Source: Oscillospiraceae bacterium
Lineage (GTDB): Bacteria > Bacillota > Clostridia > Oscillospirales > CAG-382
Assembly (NCBI GenBank): GCA_015064945.1
Contig: SVRF01000007.1
Location: 1-52,890, forward strand
Direction of reading: 5' to 3'
DNA length: 52,890 bases
Made by a program: the position numbers and the translations under genes. The notes under the pieces are model-generated. The model was given only the letters and a program-made list of their open reading frames with translations. It was not told where the DNA came from and searched no databases. Of this stretch, positions 24,728 to 33,533 are shown piece after piece; within the stretch, counting starts at the first letter, position 1, and every line of letters begins with the position of its first letter.

Positions 24728-25937
24728 TCTCTATCACCTCTATACCTAATCCTCTAAGGGTTTCGAAAAACTCGGGATAACTTTTATTTACCGCCTCTGC
24801 GCCCGTTATGATGCCGCCCACCTTGGTAAGCAATACCGCAAGGGACATTACTATACGGTGATCGTTATGACCGCAAAGAGGCTCTGTGGGAGCGTGAAAG
24901 TCCGCAGGGTATATTACAACGCTGTCCTCGTGTATGGTGGAGGAGACGCCGAACTTTTTAAGCTCCTCTGTCATTGCAAAGGAACGGTCGCTTTCCTTAA
25001 GCCTCAGTCTTCTTGTGCCGCTGAACACGCCGCCGTTACACGCCGCCGCCAAAGCGAACAGTACGGGACCTAAGTCGGGGCAGTCACCTATATGAAGGGC
25101 AGGTGCGCCTATCTTCAACAGCTCAAACATCTTTTTATATTCTCTGTCGCCCTGCAGACTTTCGTCGGAAAGCCCTTCTACCGTAACGTCACCGCCCAAA
25201 ACATTAAGAGCGTCCAAAAATGCACTGTTGGAAAAGTCGCCCTCTACACTGCACTCGCAGGGTACAGCCCTTTGTCCGCCCGGGATATACAGAGTGTGGT
25301 CGTCCTTCCAGCTCGCCTGAAGCCCGAAGCTGTTAAGGGCAGAAAGAGTAAGGTCCAAATAAGGACGGCTTTCGATGGGAGGCGTTATATTGATATAGCT
25401 GTTACCTTCCGCAAAGGGGAGGGCGAAAAGCATACCGCTGATGAACTGACTGCTTATATTGCCCGATACCGTGTATCTGCCTGCGGGAAGCTTACCCTTT
25501 ACGGTGATGCTTTCATCCTTTTGCTCGTATTTAAGGTCCTTAAAATCGCAAAGCTCCTTGTAAACAATCATAGGGCGTTTAAGCAGAGAAGCCGCCCCCG
25601 TAAGCACCGCCTCCCTACCCGAAAGCAACGCCAAAGGCAGAAAAAACCTTAAGGTGCTGCCGCTTTCCCTGCATCTTAGCACGGATTTAGGGTACGCCTT
25701 TGTCATATCAACGCCGCATACACGTACCGTTCTGCCGTCACCTACACGCTCTACCAACGCACCGAAGTTTCTTAGGCAGTCTATTGTTGCCGAAACGTCC
25801 TCGCTGTAGGAAACGCCGTGGATCAGGCTTTCCCCTTCACACATACCTGCACATATCAAAAGGCGGTGCGCCATACTTTTGGAGGGCGGTGCGGTTGCCG
25901 CACCTTTTGCCTTAGCAGGCTTTATTGTTACTGTCAT
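24717..25937 (-). CDS. aroA: 3-phosphoshikimate 1-carboxyvinyltransferase (EPSP synthase)
   Basis: Joins shikimate 3-phosphate with PEP to give EPSP. The 406-residue protein has PPSKSMAHRLLICAG with the conserved Lys/Ser, the LRCRESGSTLRFF loop, RLRLKESDRSFAM, and HNDHRIVMSLAVL with the catalytic Asp-His. It is slightly shorter than the usual 420-430. It starts four bases after aroQ and its end overlaps the tyrA start. Confidence 0.95.
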   Translation of the reverse strand: MTVTIKPAKAKGAATAPPSKSMAHRLLICAGMCEGESLIHGVSYSEDVSATIDCLRNFGALVERVGDGRTVRVCGVDMTKAYPKSVLRCRESGSTLRFFLPLALLSGREAVLTGAASLLKRPMIVYKELCDFKDLKYEQKDESITVKGKLPAGRYTVSGNISSQFISGMLFALPFAEGNSYINITPPIESRPYLDLTLSALNSFGLQASWKDDHTLYIPGGQRAVPCECSVEGDFSNSAFLDALNVLGGDVTVEGLSDESLQGDREYKKMFELLKIGAPALHIGDCPDLGPVLFALAAACNGGVFSGTRRLRLKESDRSFAMTEELKKFGVSSTIHEDSVVIYPADFHAPTEPLCGHNDHRIVMSLAVLLTKVGGIITGAEAVNKSYPEFFETLRGLGIEVIESES

Positions 25938-25941
25938 TTCC

Positions 25942-26379
25942 TTACTCCTTAACTTGGTTTTCCAGCAGCTTTATGGCTTCTATATAGCCGTCAAAGCCCT
26001 TGCCTGCCACAGTTGCAATACAGGCGGCACGGATATAGCTTTGCTGTCTGAAAGCTTCCCTTGCGGACACATCGGAGATATGAACCTCCACCGTGGGAAG
26101 GTTTACGCTTTTTACCGCGTCAAGCAATGCAATGCTTGTGTGAGTATAGGCGGCAGGGTTTATCACTATACCGTCCGCCTCTGCAAAAAACGCCTTGTGG
26201 ATAAGCTCTACCAATTCACCCTCGTGGTTACTTTGGTATATCTCTATCTCTATGTCCTTCTCCGCCCCATAGCTGCGTATCTTACTGCAAAGCTCCTCAT
26301 AAGTGCCGCTTCCGTAAACGTCGGGCTCTCTTATACCCAAAAGGTTAAGGTTTGGACCGTTAAGCACGTATATCTTCAT
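25942..26379 (-). CDS. aroQ: 3-dehydroquinate dehydratase, type II
   Basis: Dehydrates 3-dehydroquinate to 3-dehydroshikimate. The 145-residue protein is a classic type II enzyme: LNGPNLNLLGIREPDVYG with the catalytic Tyr, EIYQSNHEGELVELI, NPAAYTHTS and EVHISD. Its ATG overlaps the stop of the aroE-aroK gene (ATGA). Confidence 0.96.
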   Translation of the reverse strand: MKIYVLNGPNLNLLGIREPDVYGSGTYEELCSKIRSYGAEKDIEIEIYQSNHEGELVELIHKAFFAEADGIVINPAAYTHTSIALLDAVKSVNLPTVEVHISDVSAREAFRQQSYIRAACIATVAGKGFDGYIEAIKLLENQVKE

Positions 26380-27617
26380 TCTGCGTAAAACTCCTTTATA
26401 ATGCGCTCTGCCGCCTCGATGGCAGAGCCGTTGTTTTCTATAATTACATCAGCCGCTTGAGTATAAATACCGTAGCGCTCCTTATACCTTGCTTCTATGG
26501 CTTGGGCATCCCTTGCAAGTGGCCTGCCCTCGGTGGGGATAAGCTTTTCCAAGGGGCGGTCAAGAAAATAAAGCCTGCCGTTTTGTCTGAGTGCACGCAG
26601 GTTATCCTCCCTAAGCACCACACCGCCGCCCGTGGCAATTACCACGCCGCCGCTAAGGCTGACCTCCGCCACCGTTGCCGCTTCTTTCTCTCTGAAAGCA
26701 CTTTCGCCTTTTTCAGCAAATATTTGAGGAATACTTACGCCCTCGTTAGCTTCTATCACTCTGTCCGTATCAACGCAGGCTCTGCCGAAACGTGCAGCCA
26801 AAATATCGCCCACGGTGCTTTTGCCGCTGGAGGGCATACCGATAAGCACTATATTTTCTTTTTTGCGGCGCATCATTTGGTACACGGTGTTTACCGTTTG
26901 CGGAGCGTATAAGGTGCCTAAAAAATACTCAGAAGCTCTTACCGCCTGGGCTACCAGCATAAACAGTCCGCCCTCGGCAGGTATTCCCTTTGCCCTTGCC
27001 GCCTGCACAAGTCGGGAGCGCAAGGGGTTATATACCGCATCCGCCACCGCAGTAAGCACAGGAAATGCGTTTATATCTATGGGGCAAGCATCCACCTTGG
27101 GGTACATACCCACAGGAGTGGTGTTTATTATTATTGCGGCATCCCCGTGCAAAGCTTCAGCTTCTTCGTAACTTACAGTGTCCTCCGAAGGAGTGCGGCT
27201 TACACGGTAAACCTCTGTGCCGCCCATAGCCTTTACTACCGCAAGGGCTGTTTTGGAAGTGCCGCCCGTGCCCAGTATAAGGGTCTTTTTTCCACGGGGT
27301 TCAGCGCCTACACGCTTAAGCAGACAATGCATACCGTAAAAATCAGTATTGTAGCCATACAGCTTGCCGTTTTTGTTAACCACCGTGTTAACTGCGCCTA
27401 TAGCCTTTGCGCCGGCGTCCAGATGATCCAAATATGGGATTACCGCCTGCTTATAGGGGATGGTAACGTTTATGCCCTTAAAGTCGGCAGTTTTTATAAA
27501 CTTCTCTAAATCTCCCTTGGGTATCTCCTTCAGCTCGTAGCCGTAGTCGCCAAGTAGAGCGTGTATCTCTGCAGAGAAGGAGTGACCGAGCTTTTCGCCT
27601 ATAAGTCCGTAGTTCAT
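26376..27617 (-). CDS. Shikimate dehydrogenase - shikimate kinase fusion
   Basis: A 413-residue bifunctional enzyme. Residues 1 to about 245 are AroE: KLGHSFSAEIHA substrate loop, NVTIPYKQ with catalytic Lys56, NTDFYG with Asp92, and the NADP-binding LGTGGTSKTALA. From about residue 254 the AroK domain follows: P-loop GMPSSGKST (260-268), DTDRVIEANEG, FREKEA, GGGVV and RPLAR. Together they reduce 3-dehydroshikimate and phosphorylate shikimate. Such fusions occur sporadically in Clostridia. It overlaps aroC and aroQ by four bases each, so translation is coupled throughout. Confidence 0.94.
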   Translation of the reverse strand: MNYGLIGEKLGHSFSAEIHALLGDYGYELKEIPKGDLEKFIKTADFKGINVTIPYKQAVIPYLDHLDAGAKAIGAVNTVVNKNGKLYGYNTDFYGMHCLLKRVGAEPRGKKTLILGTGGTSKTALAVVKAMGGTEVYRVSRTPSEDTVSYEEAEALHGDAAIIINTTPVGMYPKVDACPIDINAFPVLTAVADAVYNPLRSRLVQAARAKGIPAEGGLFMLVAQAVRASEYFLGTLYAPQTVNTVYQMMRRKKENIVLIGMPSSGKSTVGDILAARFGRACVDTDRVIEANEGVSIPQIFAEKGESAFREKEAATVAEVSLSGGVVIATGGGVVLREDNLRALRQNGRLYFLDRPLEKLIPTEGRPLARDAQAIEARYKERYGIYTQAADVIIENNGSAIEAAERIIKEFYAE

Positions 27618-28720
27618 TTCCTTTCCTCCTTATCGGGCACAAGCCAAGACCTTCCGTATTGCTGTGCCAGCAGATCGGCAAGCACCAAGGCGCTTACACC
27701 TTCCGTAACGGGAACGGCTCTGTGGATTATGGCAGGGTCGTGTCTGCCCTGTATTTGCAAAGGCTCTTCCTTCCCGGTTCGCAGGTTAAGAGTTTCCTGG
27801 TGTTTGTATATGGACGGAGTAGGCTTTATTGCCACACGGTACACAAGGGGCATTCCGTTGGTGATGCCGCCGTTTATACCGCCGTTGTTGTTGGTTTTGG
27901 TCATTACTCTGCCCTGCTTAGCAGTGAACGCATCGTTTGCTTCACTGCCTTTAAGCTCTCCAAAGCCAAAGCCTGCGCCAAACTCTATACCCTTAACGGC
28001 GGGAATGCCAAACATTGCACGGGCAAGGGCATTTTCTACGCCGTCAAACCAAGGCTCACCAACACCTGCAGGCATACCCGATACCGCAAGCTCTATTATA
28101 CCGCCTACGCTGTCACCTTCTGCCGCCGCTTCTGCCATATAAGCTTTCATCTTTTCGCCTGCGGATTTATCTATAACGGGGAAACCTTCCTTAGCCAAGG
28201 CAAACTCCTCTGCCGTGGGGCTGAAGCTTTTGTCCTTAATCTGTCCCACCGAGCTTATATGCGCGCCTATCTCTATACCTTTCGCCTTAAGTGCCGACTG
28301 TACTATAGCCCCCATAGCCGTAAGCGCCGCCGTAAGTCTGCCCGAAAAATGACCGCCGCCGCGGTAATCGCTGTAGCCGCCGTATTTTACAAAAGCCGTA
28401 TAATCTGCGTGGCTCGGTCTGGGGTGATATGTAAGCCCCTCGTAATCCTTACTGTTGGTGTTGCTGTTGGGAATAAGCAAACAAAGGGGCGCACCGGTGG
28501 TGTATCCGTTAAACACGCCGCTTACTATGCGGTATTCGTCAGCCTCTACACGGGCGGTGGAGATTGCGCCGCAGGGTCTGCGTCTGCCAAGCTGTTTTTT
28601 AATAAGCTCCTCATCAACCGGAATGCCTGCAGGCAGTCCGTCGGCAAGCATACCTATCTCTGCCCCGTGGCTTTCGCCAAACAGAGTAAAGCTTATACAA
28701 GTACCTATTCGGTTGCTCAT
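27614..28720 (-). CDS. aroC: Chorismate synthase
   Basis: Forms chorismate from EPSP with reduced FMN. The 368-residue protein starts at ATG 28718-28720 (MSNRIGTCISFTLFGESHG), chosen over an upstream in-frame ATG because GESHG must be near the N terminus, AGGAAAGG precedes it, and it forms an ATGA overlap with aroB. Other signatures are RRRPCG, RPSHADYTAFVKYG, YRGGGHFSGRLTA and GRHDPAI. Confidence 0.95.
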   Translation of the reverse strand: MSNRIGTCISFTLFGESHGAEIGMLADGLPAGIPVDEELIKKQLGRRRPCGAISTARVEADEYRIVSGVFNGYTTGAPLCLLIPNSNTNSKDYEGLTYHPRPSHADYTAFVKYGGYSDYRGGGHFSGRLTAALTAMGAIVQSALKAKGIEIGAHISSVGQIKDKSFSPTAEEFALAKEGFPVIDKSAGEKMKAYMAEAAAEGDSVGGIIELAVSGMPAGVGEPWFDGVENALARAMFGIPAVKGIEFGAGFGFGELKGSEANDAFTAKQGRVMTKTNNNGGINGGITNGMPLVYRVAIKPTPSIYKHQETLNLRTGKEEPLQIQGRHDPAIIHRAVPVTEGVSALVLADLLAQQYGRSWLVPDKEERK

Positions 28721-29736
28721 GCCTTTCCTCCTACCCTTTCCCTTACAAGCTGTTTCCACTCATCAAGAGACATCTTTTCCATTATATATTCGCCGACGGT
28801 GTCTACCCTTACGGTATTAACGCCGTCGGTAACACATTTTTTATCGTGGTCCGCAAAGGCAAGTGCCGCTTCAAGCTCCACCGGTAACACCGTGGGCAAG
28901 CCAAGAGCTTTAAGTATATCTGTTACCTCTGCCCTTATGCCGTCGCCGCACATAGGTATCATCCCCAGGGCAACGCACTCCCCGTGGTACAGTCCGTCCT
29001 CGCCCTGCAAGGCTTCTATGCCGTGACCGAAGGTGTGACCGAAATTGAGTATGCGTCGAAGACCTGCTTCCTTTTCGTCCTGCTCTACTACCGAAATCTT
29101 TATACGCAGGGCACGCTCTATAACCTCGGCAAGCTTTTCTTTAGCTTTACCCTCTTTGAATATACCGTAAAGCTCCCTATCGGAGGTGAGCGCCATTTTA
29201 AGCGCCTCTGCCAAACCTGCGGAAATATGGCGAGGGGGCAAAGTTTTAAGCACCAAGGGATCAATAAGCACCTTTTTGGGTTGATGGAATGCACCTATAA
29301 TGTTTTTTGTGCCGCAAAAATCAATGGCGGTCTTGCCACCCACCGATGAGTCTACCTGTGCAAGCAAAGTGGTGGGGATATTGTAAAAGTCAACGCCGCG
29401 CATATAGCACGCCGCCGCAAAGCCTGCCAAATCGCCAACCACGCCGCCGCCAACGGCAACAACGCAGTCGCTGCGGGTAAAGCCCTCATTATGCATAACC
29501 GTCCACAAAAGTTCCAAGTTCTTAAGGCTTTTGCTTGACTCCCCTTGCGGTAGAGTTATCAGCGTTGGAAGCGCACAGCTTTTTACCAGCGTTTTTGCGT
29601 ATTCCTCGGGCACGCCCTCATCTGTAACCACAAGGCAACGGCGCTTAAGGTTAAGAAGCTCGCCTCCCCTTGTAAGTACGCCTTCTTCTATTACTATATC
29701 GTATGCCTCTAAAGGCAAGTTAACGGTAAGTATCAT
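28717..29736 (-). CDS. aroB: 3-dehydroquinate synthase
   Basis: Cyclises DAHP to 3-dehydroquinate using NAD and a divalent metal. Starting at ATG 29734-29736, the protein has 339 residues. The NAD-binding segment is VVAVGGGVVGDLAGFAAACY, followed by PTTLLAQVDSSVGGKTAID and the metal-binding HTFGHGIE and HGECVALGM. The frame is open for 32 more codons upstream inside pheA, but AAGGAGAG precedes the chosen ATG and the pheA stop lies one base before it. Confidence 0.95.
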   Translation of the reverse strand: MILTVNLPLEAYDIVIEEGVLTRGGELLNLKRRCLVVTDEGVPEEYAKTLVKSCALPTLITLPQGESSKSLKNLELLWTVMHNEGFTRSDCVVAVGGGVVGDLAGFAAACYMRGVDFYNIPTTLLAQVDSSVGGKTAIDFCGTKNIIGAFHQPKKVLIDPLVLKTLPPRHISAGLAEALKMALTSDRELYGIFKEGKAKEKLAEVIERALRIKISVVEQDEKEAGLRRILNFGHTFGHGIEALQGEDGLYHGECVALGMIPMCGDGIRAEVTDILKALGLPTVLPVELEAALAFADHDKKCVTDGVNTVRVDTVGEYIMEKMSLDEWKQLVRERVGGKA

Positions 29737-29737
29737 A

Positions 29738-30826
29738 CTACTCTCCTTTTTCATAGGTGCCAACGTGCTTAAGGCAGTCACAGAAGCGGCCAAGCATCCT
29801 AAGCATATCTTCACCTGCGGGGGTGCGCACATCGCCCTCTACCTCTGCATAAAAATAATATTGCCACATCTTCCCCTTTGTGGGACGGGAACGAAGCACA
29901 CCCATATTAAAGCCGTGCAAGCCCACTATATCCAAGGCCTTCGCCAATGCACCTGCCTGATGCTTTACGGTAAACAGCAATATGGAGCAAAGCTTGCCGC
30001 TGTTAGCGTGCGCCCTGTTTTCCGCACGGGTCATAACCGCAAAACGGGTGGTATTACCTCGGTCGGTGTTTATGTTTCGCTCCAACACCTTAAGCCCAAA
30101 CAGCTCCGCCGCTTCAGCGCTGGCAATGGCGGCAAGGCTTTTATCCCCCTGTTCCGCCACATATTTTGCGGCAAGGGCGGTATTCACAAACTCCCTTACA
30201 GTGTAGCCCTTAGCTCGAATATAATCAGCGCATTGTCCCAACGCTTGGGGATGGCTTACAACTTCCTTAATATCCTCGGCGCTTGCGTTGGGACACACAA
30301 GCAGGTCCTGATCAACGGCAAGCTCCATAATACGGTTCACGTACAGGCTGCCGCTGAACATAAGGTCAGTAACCTGCCCTACCTCCCCGTTAAAGCTGTT
30401 TTCCACGGGAAGCACAACAGCATCACACTCCCCTGCCTCCACAGCGTGATATGCGGCGGCAAAATCTCCGTAAGGAACTGCCTTAGCCGTAGGAAACAGC
30501 TTTTTTACAGCAATATGGGCAAAGGCACCAAGCGTACCGCTGAAGGCTACACGCATCCCCTCCAAAAGCCGTGTCTGATAGGCTTTCGACGTGCGCATAA
30601 GATCCTGTAAAAAGCTTGTATAATATTCCTTTAAAGTATCGTCCTGCACCTTTTCAGAATTTTTAGCTATAACCTGTGCCTCACGTACAGGGTCGTAAAT
30701 GGGCAAGCCAAACTCTTTTTTATGCATTGCGATATCTTTTGCCGCTTCCATACGCCTGCAAAACAGCGCCGCCATCTCTTTATCTATACTGTCGATCTCT
30801 CGTCTTGCTTCTTCAAGCTTGCTCAT
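29738..30826 (-). CDS. pheA: Bifunctional chorismate mutase / prephenate dehydratase
   Basis: Converts chorismate to prephenate and then phenylpyruvate for phenylalanine. Of 362 residues, 1 to about 90 are an AroQ-class chorismate mutase (LEEARREIDSIDKEMAALF, MHKKEFGLPIYDPVRE). About 92-270 is the dehydratase (VAFSGTLGAFAHIAV, LPVENSFNGEV, NTTRFAVM with the essential Thr-Arg-Phe). The rest is an ACT domain (LLFTVKHQAGALAKALDI) that probably senses phenylalanine. First gene of the aro operon; GGAGG lies nine bases before the ATG. Confidence 0.95.
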   Translation of the reverse strand: MSKLEEARREIDSIDKEMAALFCRRMEAAKDIAMHKKEFGLPIYDPVREAQVIAKNSEKVQDDTLKEYYTSFLQDLMRTSKAYQTRLLEGMRVAFSGTLGAFAHIAVKKLFPTAKAVPYGDFAAAYHAVEAGECDAVVLPVENSFNGEVGQVTDLMFSGSLYVNRIMELAVDQDLLVCPNASAEDIKEVVSHPQALGQCADYIRAKGYTVREFVNTALAAKYVAEQGDKSLAAIASAEAAELFGLKVLERNINTDRGNTTRFAVMTRAENRAHANSGKLCSILLFTVKHQAGALAKALDIVGLHGFNMGVLRSRPTKGKMWQYYFYAEVEGDVRTPAGEDMLRMLGRFCDCLKHVGTYEKGE

Positions 30827-30856
30827 ATTTAACTACCTCCGTGGTAAAGCAGGTTT

Positions 30857-30873
30857 GGTTAACGGTGTTAACC
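30857..30873. promoter_or_regulatory. Palindromic operator candidate at the aro promoter
   Basis: GGTTAACGGTGTTAACC: perfect 7-bp arms around a 3-base centre, beginning about nine bases downstream of the aro -10 box, so it would cover the start of transcription. A tetR gene is divergently transcribed from the same intergenic region and is a candidate for the binding protein. Confidence 0.6.
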
Positions 30874-30881
30874 TTGATGAA

Positions 30882-30910
30882 AGTATAGTACTTTAGCACG
30901 CTGATGTCAA
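30882..30910 (-). promoter_or_regulatory. Promoter of the aromatic biosynthesis operon
   Basis: Minus strand TTGACA (30905-30910), 17-base spacer, TATACT (30882-30887). The leader to pheA is only about 50 bases, too short for a T-box or attenuator. Confidence 0.8.
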
Positions 30911-30958
30911 TAGTTTTTATAAAATTTTTATATTTTTTTAAATAGCTGTAAGTTTTAC

Positions 30959-30987
30959 TTGTAAAATAAGGAAAAAGGTATTATAAT
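30959..30987 (+). promoter_or_regulatory. Promoter of the tetR operon
   Basis: TTGTAA (30959-30964), 17-base spacer, TATAAT (30982-30987), about 34 bases before the GTG start. Confidence 0.65.
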
Positions 30988-31020
30988 GATTATGTATATT
31001 TGTAAAGGGGAGGGTGTTCC

Positions 31021-31638
31021 GTGAAGTATAACAAGGCGGATGAAGGCATAAGAGAGCGTTTGCTTGTTGCCGGAATTAAAGAGCTGGAAAACCACGGTTT
31101 TAACGACTTTTCCCTGCGGCGTGTGGCAAACCTTTGCAACGTATCCTGTGCTGCACCCTACAAGCACTTTAAAAATAAGGAAGAGCTATTGCTTGCCCTT
31201 ATGGATTATATCACCTCCCGCTGGTACATATTAAGGGATCAAATTATAGAAATCTATAAAGATGACGAGCCCACAAAACGGCTTACGGCGGTATGTGTTG
31301 CCTATTTGCGTTTTTTGATGGCAACGCCCTCCTACATAACAATATTAACCATGCATCCGGCCGAAACGGAACTTGGCGATGGGTTGCGAGGGCGCATTTC
31401 TGAGCCTGTCGCACGAATAATTGAAGATATTATACCCGGCGAAGAAAAATATGCGGAGCTTATAGCTATTACCGCATACTCTGTAAAAGCATATATTTAC
31501 GGCACTGTGTGTATGATACGCAACAAGGAAATTGAGGATATTGACGGTACCGTTAATTTGTTTTCCACGGTTTTAAACAGGATAATAAGTGTTGCACAGA
31601 TTAAAATGGATATTATACGACGTGAAAGCGAGAAATGA
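31021..31638 (+). CDS. TetR family transcriptional regulator
   Basis: A 205-residue repressor-type regulator. The N-terminal helix-turn-helix is recognisable (GIKELENHGFNDFSLRRVAN, then CNVSCAAPYKHFKNKEELLLAL, with the family's Y-x-H-F-x-N-K-E-E pattern). The C-terminal ligand domain is not diagnostic. It begins with GTG, with GGGGAGGG six bases before. It is divergent from the aro operon and leads a unit with a TSCPD protein, cysE, a ROK kinase, GH4 and ahcY. It may control either side, and the palindrome at 30857-30873 is a plausible site. Confidence 0.9.
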   Translation: MKYNKADEGIRERLLVAGIKELENHGFNDFSLRRVANLCNVSCAAPYKHFKNKEELLLALMDYITSRWYILRDQIIEIYKDDEPTKRLTAVCVAYLRFLMATPSYITILTMHPAETELGDGLRGRISEPVARIIEDIIPGEEKYAELIAITAYSVKAYIYGTVCMIRNKEIEDIDGTVNLFSTVLNRIISVAQIKMDIIRRESEK

Positions 31639-31641
31639 CAG

Positions 31642-31908
31642 ATGAAATACAGCTTTAGAACCAAGGGCGTTTGCGCCGCAGAGATATCTTTTGATATGGA
31701 GAAGGACGGCACGGTGCGGAACATAGCGTTCCGCGGCGGCTGTAACGGCAACCTTAAAGCGATAGGCAGAATACTTGAAGGCTGGAACTACAAGGATATT
31801 ATAGAGCGCACCGAGGGCAACACATGCGGCTTTAAGCCTACCTCCTGCGCCGACCAGCTTGCAGGGGCACTTAAGGCGGCCGCAACCAAGGAAGGACTTG
31901 AGGTATGA
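31642..31908 (+). CDS. TSCPD domain protein (TIGR03905-like)
   Basis: An 88-residue protein ending with CGFKPTSCADQLAGAL, whose PTSCADQL matches the TSCPD motif also found at the C terminus of some ribonucleotide reductases. It also has FRGGCNGNLKAIGRILEG in the middle. Three cysteines (in GVCA, GGCNG, NTCGF/TSCAD) suggest metal binding. Function of the stand-alone form is not known. Its stop overlaps the cysE start (ATGA). Confidence 0.88.
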   Translation: MKYSFRTKGVCAAEISFDMEKDGTVRNIAFRGGCNGNLKAIGRILEGWNYKDIIERTEGNTCGFKPTSCADQLAGALKAAATKEGLEV

Positions 31909-32642
31909 GATTTAATATAAACATAGCTTTAAACGGCAAAGCAGCACAGGCTGCCGCAAAAACCGTTGATATAGTTACCAAATACGCCCAATTTGTTAAA
32001 GAGCAAAAGGCTGCCTTTGACGATTATATTGACAACGTAAAGAAGCACGACCCTGCCGCCACAAGCACAGCGGAGATCGTTCTTTTATACTCGGGCGTAC
32101 ACGCTATTGCCGCACACAGGCTTGCTAATGTTCTTTACAAAAGAAAGCACCTGTTTGCCGCAAGGGCAATAAGCCAAATTGCAAAAACCGTGACGGGGAT
32201 AGAAATTCACCCGGGGGCCACCATCGGCAAGTGCCTGTTCATTGACCACGGGATGGGAGTTGTCATAGGCGAGACCACTGAGATCGGCGACTACTGCACC
32301 ATCTACCAAGGCGTTACCTTGGGCGGTACGGGCAAGGATACAGGCAAGCGCCACCCCACCCTGGGCGACAGGGTTATGGTAGGCGCAGGCGCAAAGGTGC
32401 TTGGTCCCTTTAAGGTCGGCGACGACGCAAAGATAGCCGCAGGCGCAGTGGTGCTGTGCGAGGTGCCCGAGTGCACGACGGCGGTGGGCATTCCCGCTAA
32501 GCCCGTAAACCGCGACAAGGACAATAGGAGCGAGCTGGACCACATCCATATTCCCGACCCTGTAAGTCAGATGATAAAGAGCTTGGAGGGCAGACTTGCA
32601 GAGCTTGAAAAAACGATAATAAAAGAGGAGGACGATAAATGA
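31905..32642 (+). CDS. cysE: Serine O-acetyltransferase
   Basis: Acetylates serine with acetyl-CoA for cysteine synthesis. The 245-residue protein has an N-terminal helical part and a left-handed beta-helix of hexapeptide repeats with the signature IDHGMGVVIGETTEIGD, including the active-site His, and YQGVTLGGTGK. The C-terminal part (from KPVNRDKDNRSELDH) is an extension. No cysK is adjacent. It overlaps the next gene by four bases. Confidence 0.92.
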   Translation: MRFNINIALNGKAAQAAAKTVDIVTKYAQFVKEQKAAFDDYIDNVKKHDPAATSTAEIVLLYSGVHAIAAHRLANVLYKRKHLFAARAISQIAKTVTGIEIHPGATIGKCLFIDHGMGVVIGETTEIGDYCTIYQGVTLGGTGKDTGKRHPTLGDRVMVGAGAKVLGPFKVGDDAKIAAGAVVLCEVPECTTAVGIPAKPVNRDKDNRSELDHIHIPDPVSQMIKSLEGRLAELEKTIIKEEDDK

Positions 32643-33511
32643 AGTACATAGTTATGGACATTGGCGGCACTTTTATAAAGCACGCCGTTATGGACGAAAA
32701 CTTTAACGAAGAATTAATGGGTGAAACCCCTACGGAGTTTGAGCCGGAGAAGTTTCTTGCACAATTGGTATCCGTTATTAAAAGCTACGGTGAAGGCTAC
32801 GGCGGCGTTGCCATTTCTATGGCGGGCTTTATCAACCCCGAAACAGGCGAAAACACTGACTACGGATGCAGCGAGCGTTTTACCCGCTACAACCTTAAGG
32901 AAGAGCTGGCAAAGCAGACGGGCTACCGCATTTCTATAGAAAACGACTCTAACTGCGCCGCTTTGGCAGAAAGCGTTATCGGCGCAGGCAAGGGCAGAAG
33001 CACTATATGCGCAATGACCGTCGGCACAGGTATCGGCGGCGCTATTATAACCGACGGCAAGCTGTTCCGCGGCAAAAGCTTTAAGGCAGGCGAGTACGGC
33101 TTTGCCATAGTAGGCTTTGAAAAGGACGAGGAGGGTAACACCGTGCCCCGTTATGCAAAGGCAACCTCTATACTTTCAAAGCGTTGCAGTGAGGCGCTTG
33201 GCAGAACCGTTAACGGCAAACAGGTTATGGAACTGCTTGACACAAACAGCACCGTTAAAGAGATATATGACGCTTGGATAAGCGACATCGCATTTTGCAT
33301 AGGCAACGTATGCGTAGCCCTTGACCCCGAAGTGTTCTTGGTTGGCGGCGGCATAAGCGGTTCTGCACGTTTTATGGCAGACCTTAAGGCACGCACCTAC
33401 GGTCTTTTTGAAAAACTTGATGAGTACACCGAAATTCTGCCCTGCTCTTTAGGCAACAATGCAGGAAAAGCAGGCGCGCTTATAATATTCTTTGAAAAAT
33501 ACGGTAAATAA
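32639..33511 (+). CDS. ROK family kinase, beta-glucoside kinase (BglK)-like
   Basis: A 290-residue sugar kinase. It has the phosphate-1 loop MDIGGTFIKHAVMD (Asp7), the catalytic region ENDSNCAALAE, and the adenosine-side TVGTGIGGAIITDG. The zinc-binding His/Cys cluster of glucokinase-type ROK proteins is absent; instead it has FKAGEYGF, like the AGEFGY of Klebsiella BglK. BglK phosphorylates cellobiose and other beta-glucosides at the 6-prime position. The next gene is a GH4 6-phospho-beta-glucosidase, so the two likely act in sequence on imported cellobiose; this is inference from family and context. Confidence 0.85.
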   Translation: MKYIVMDIGGTFIKHAVMDENFNEELMGETPTEFEPEKFLAQLVSVIKSYGEGYGGVAISMAGFINPETGENTDYGCSERFTRYNLKEELAKQTGYRISIENDSNCAALAESVIGAGKGRSTICAMTVGTGIGGAIITDGKLFRGKSFKAGEYGFAIVGFEKDEEGNTVPRYAKATSILSKRCSEALGRTVNGKQVMELLDTNSTVKEIYDAWISDIAFCIGNVCVALDPEVFLVGGGISGSARFMADLKARTYGLFEKLDEYTEILPCSLGNNAGKAGALIIFFEKYGK

Positions 33512-33533
33512 TAATTTAGGAGGATAAATAGAT

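Noticed and set aside
27659..29026. Antisense open frame of about 455 codons opposite aroC/aroB
   Set aside because: Shadow of two well-supported genes; composition is rich in Tyr, Val and Gly as expected of a reverse-frame artefact.
30827..30875. T-box or leader-peptide attenuator before pheA
   Set aside because: The predicted leader is about 50 bases, with no terminator hairpin, no T-box sequence and no Phe/Tyr-rich ORF.
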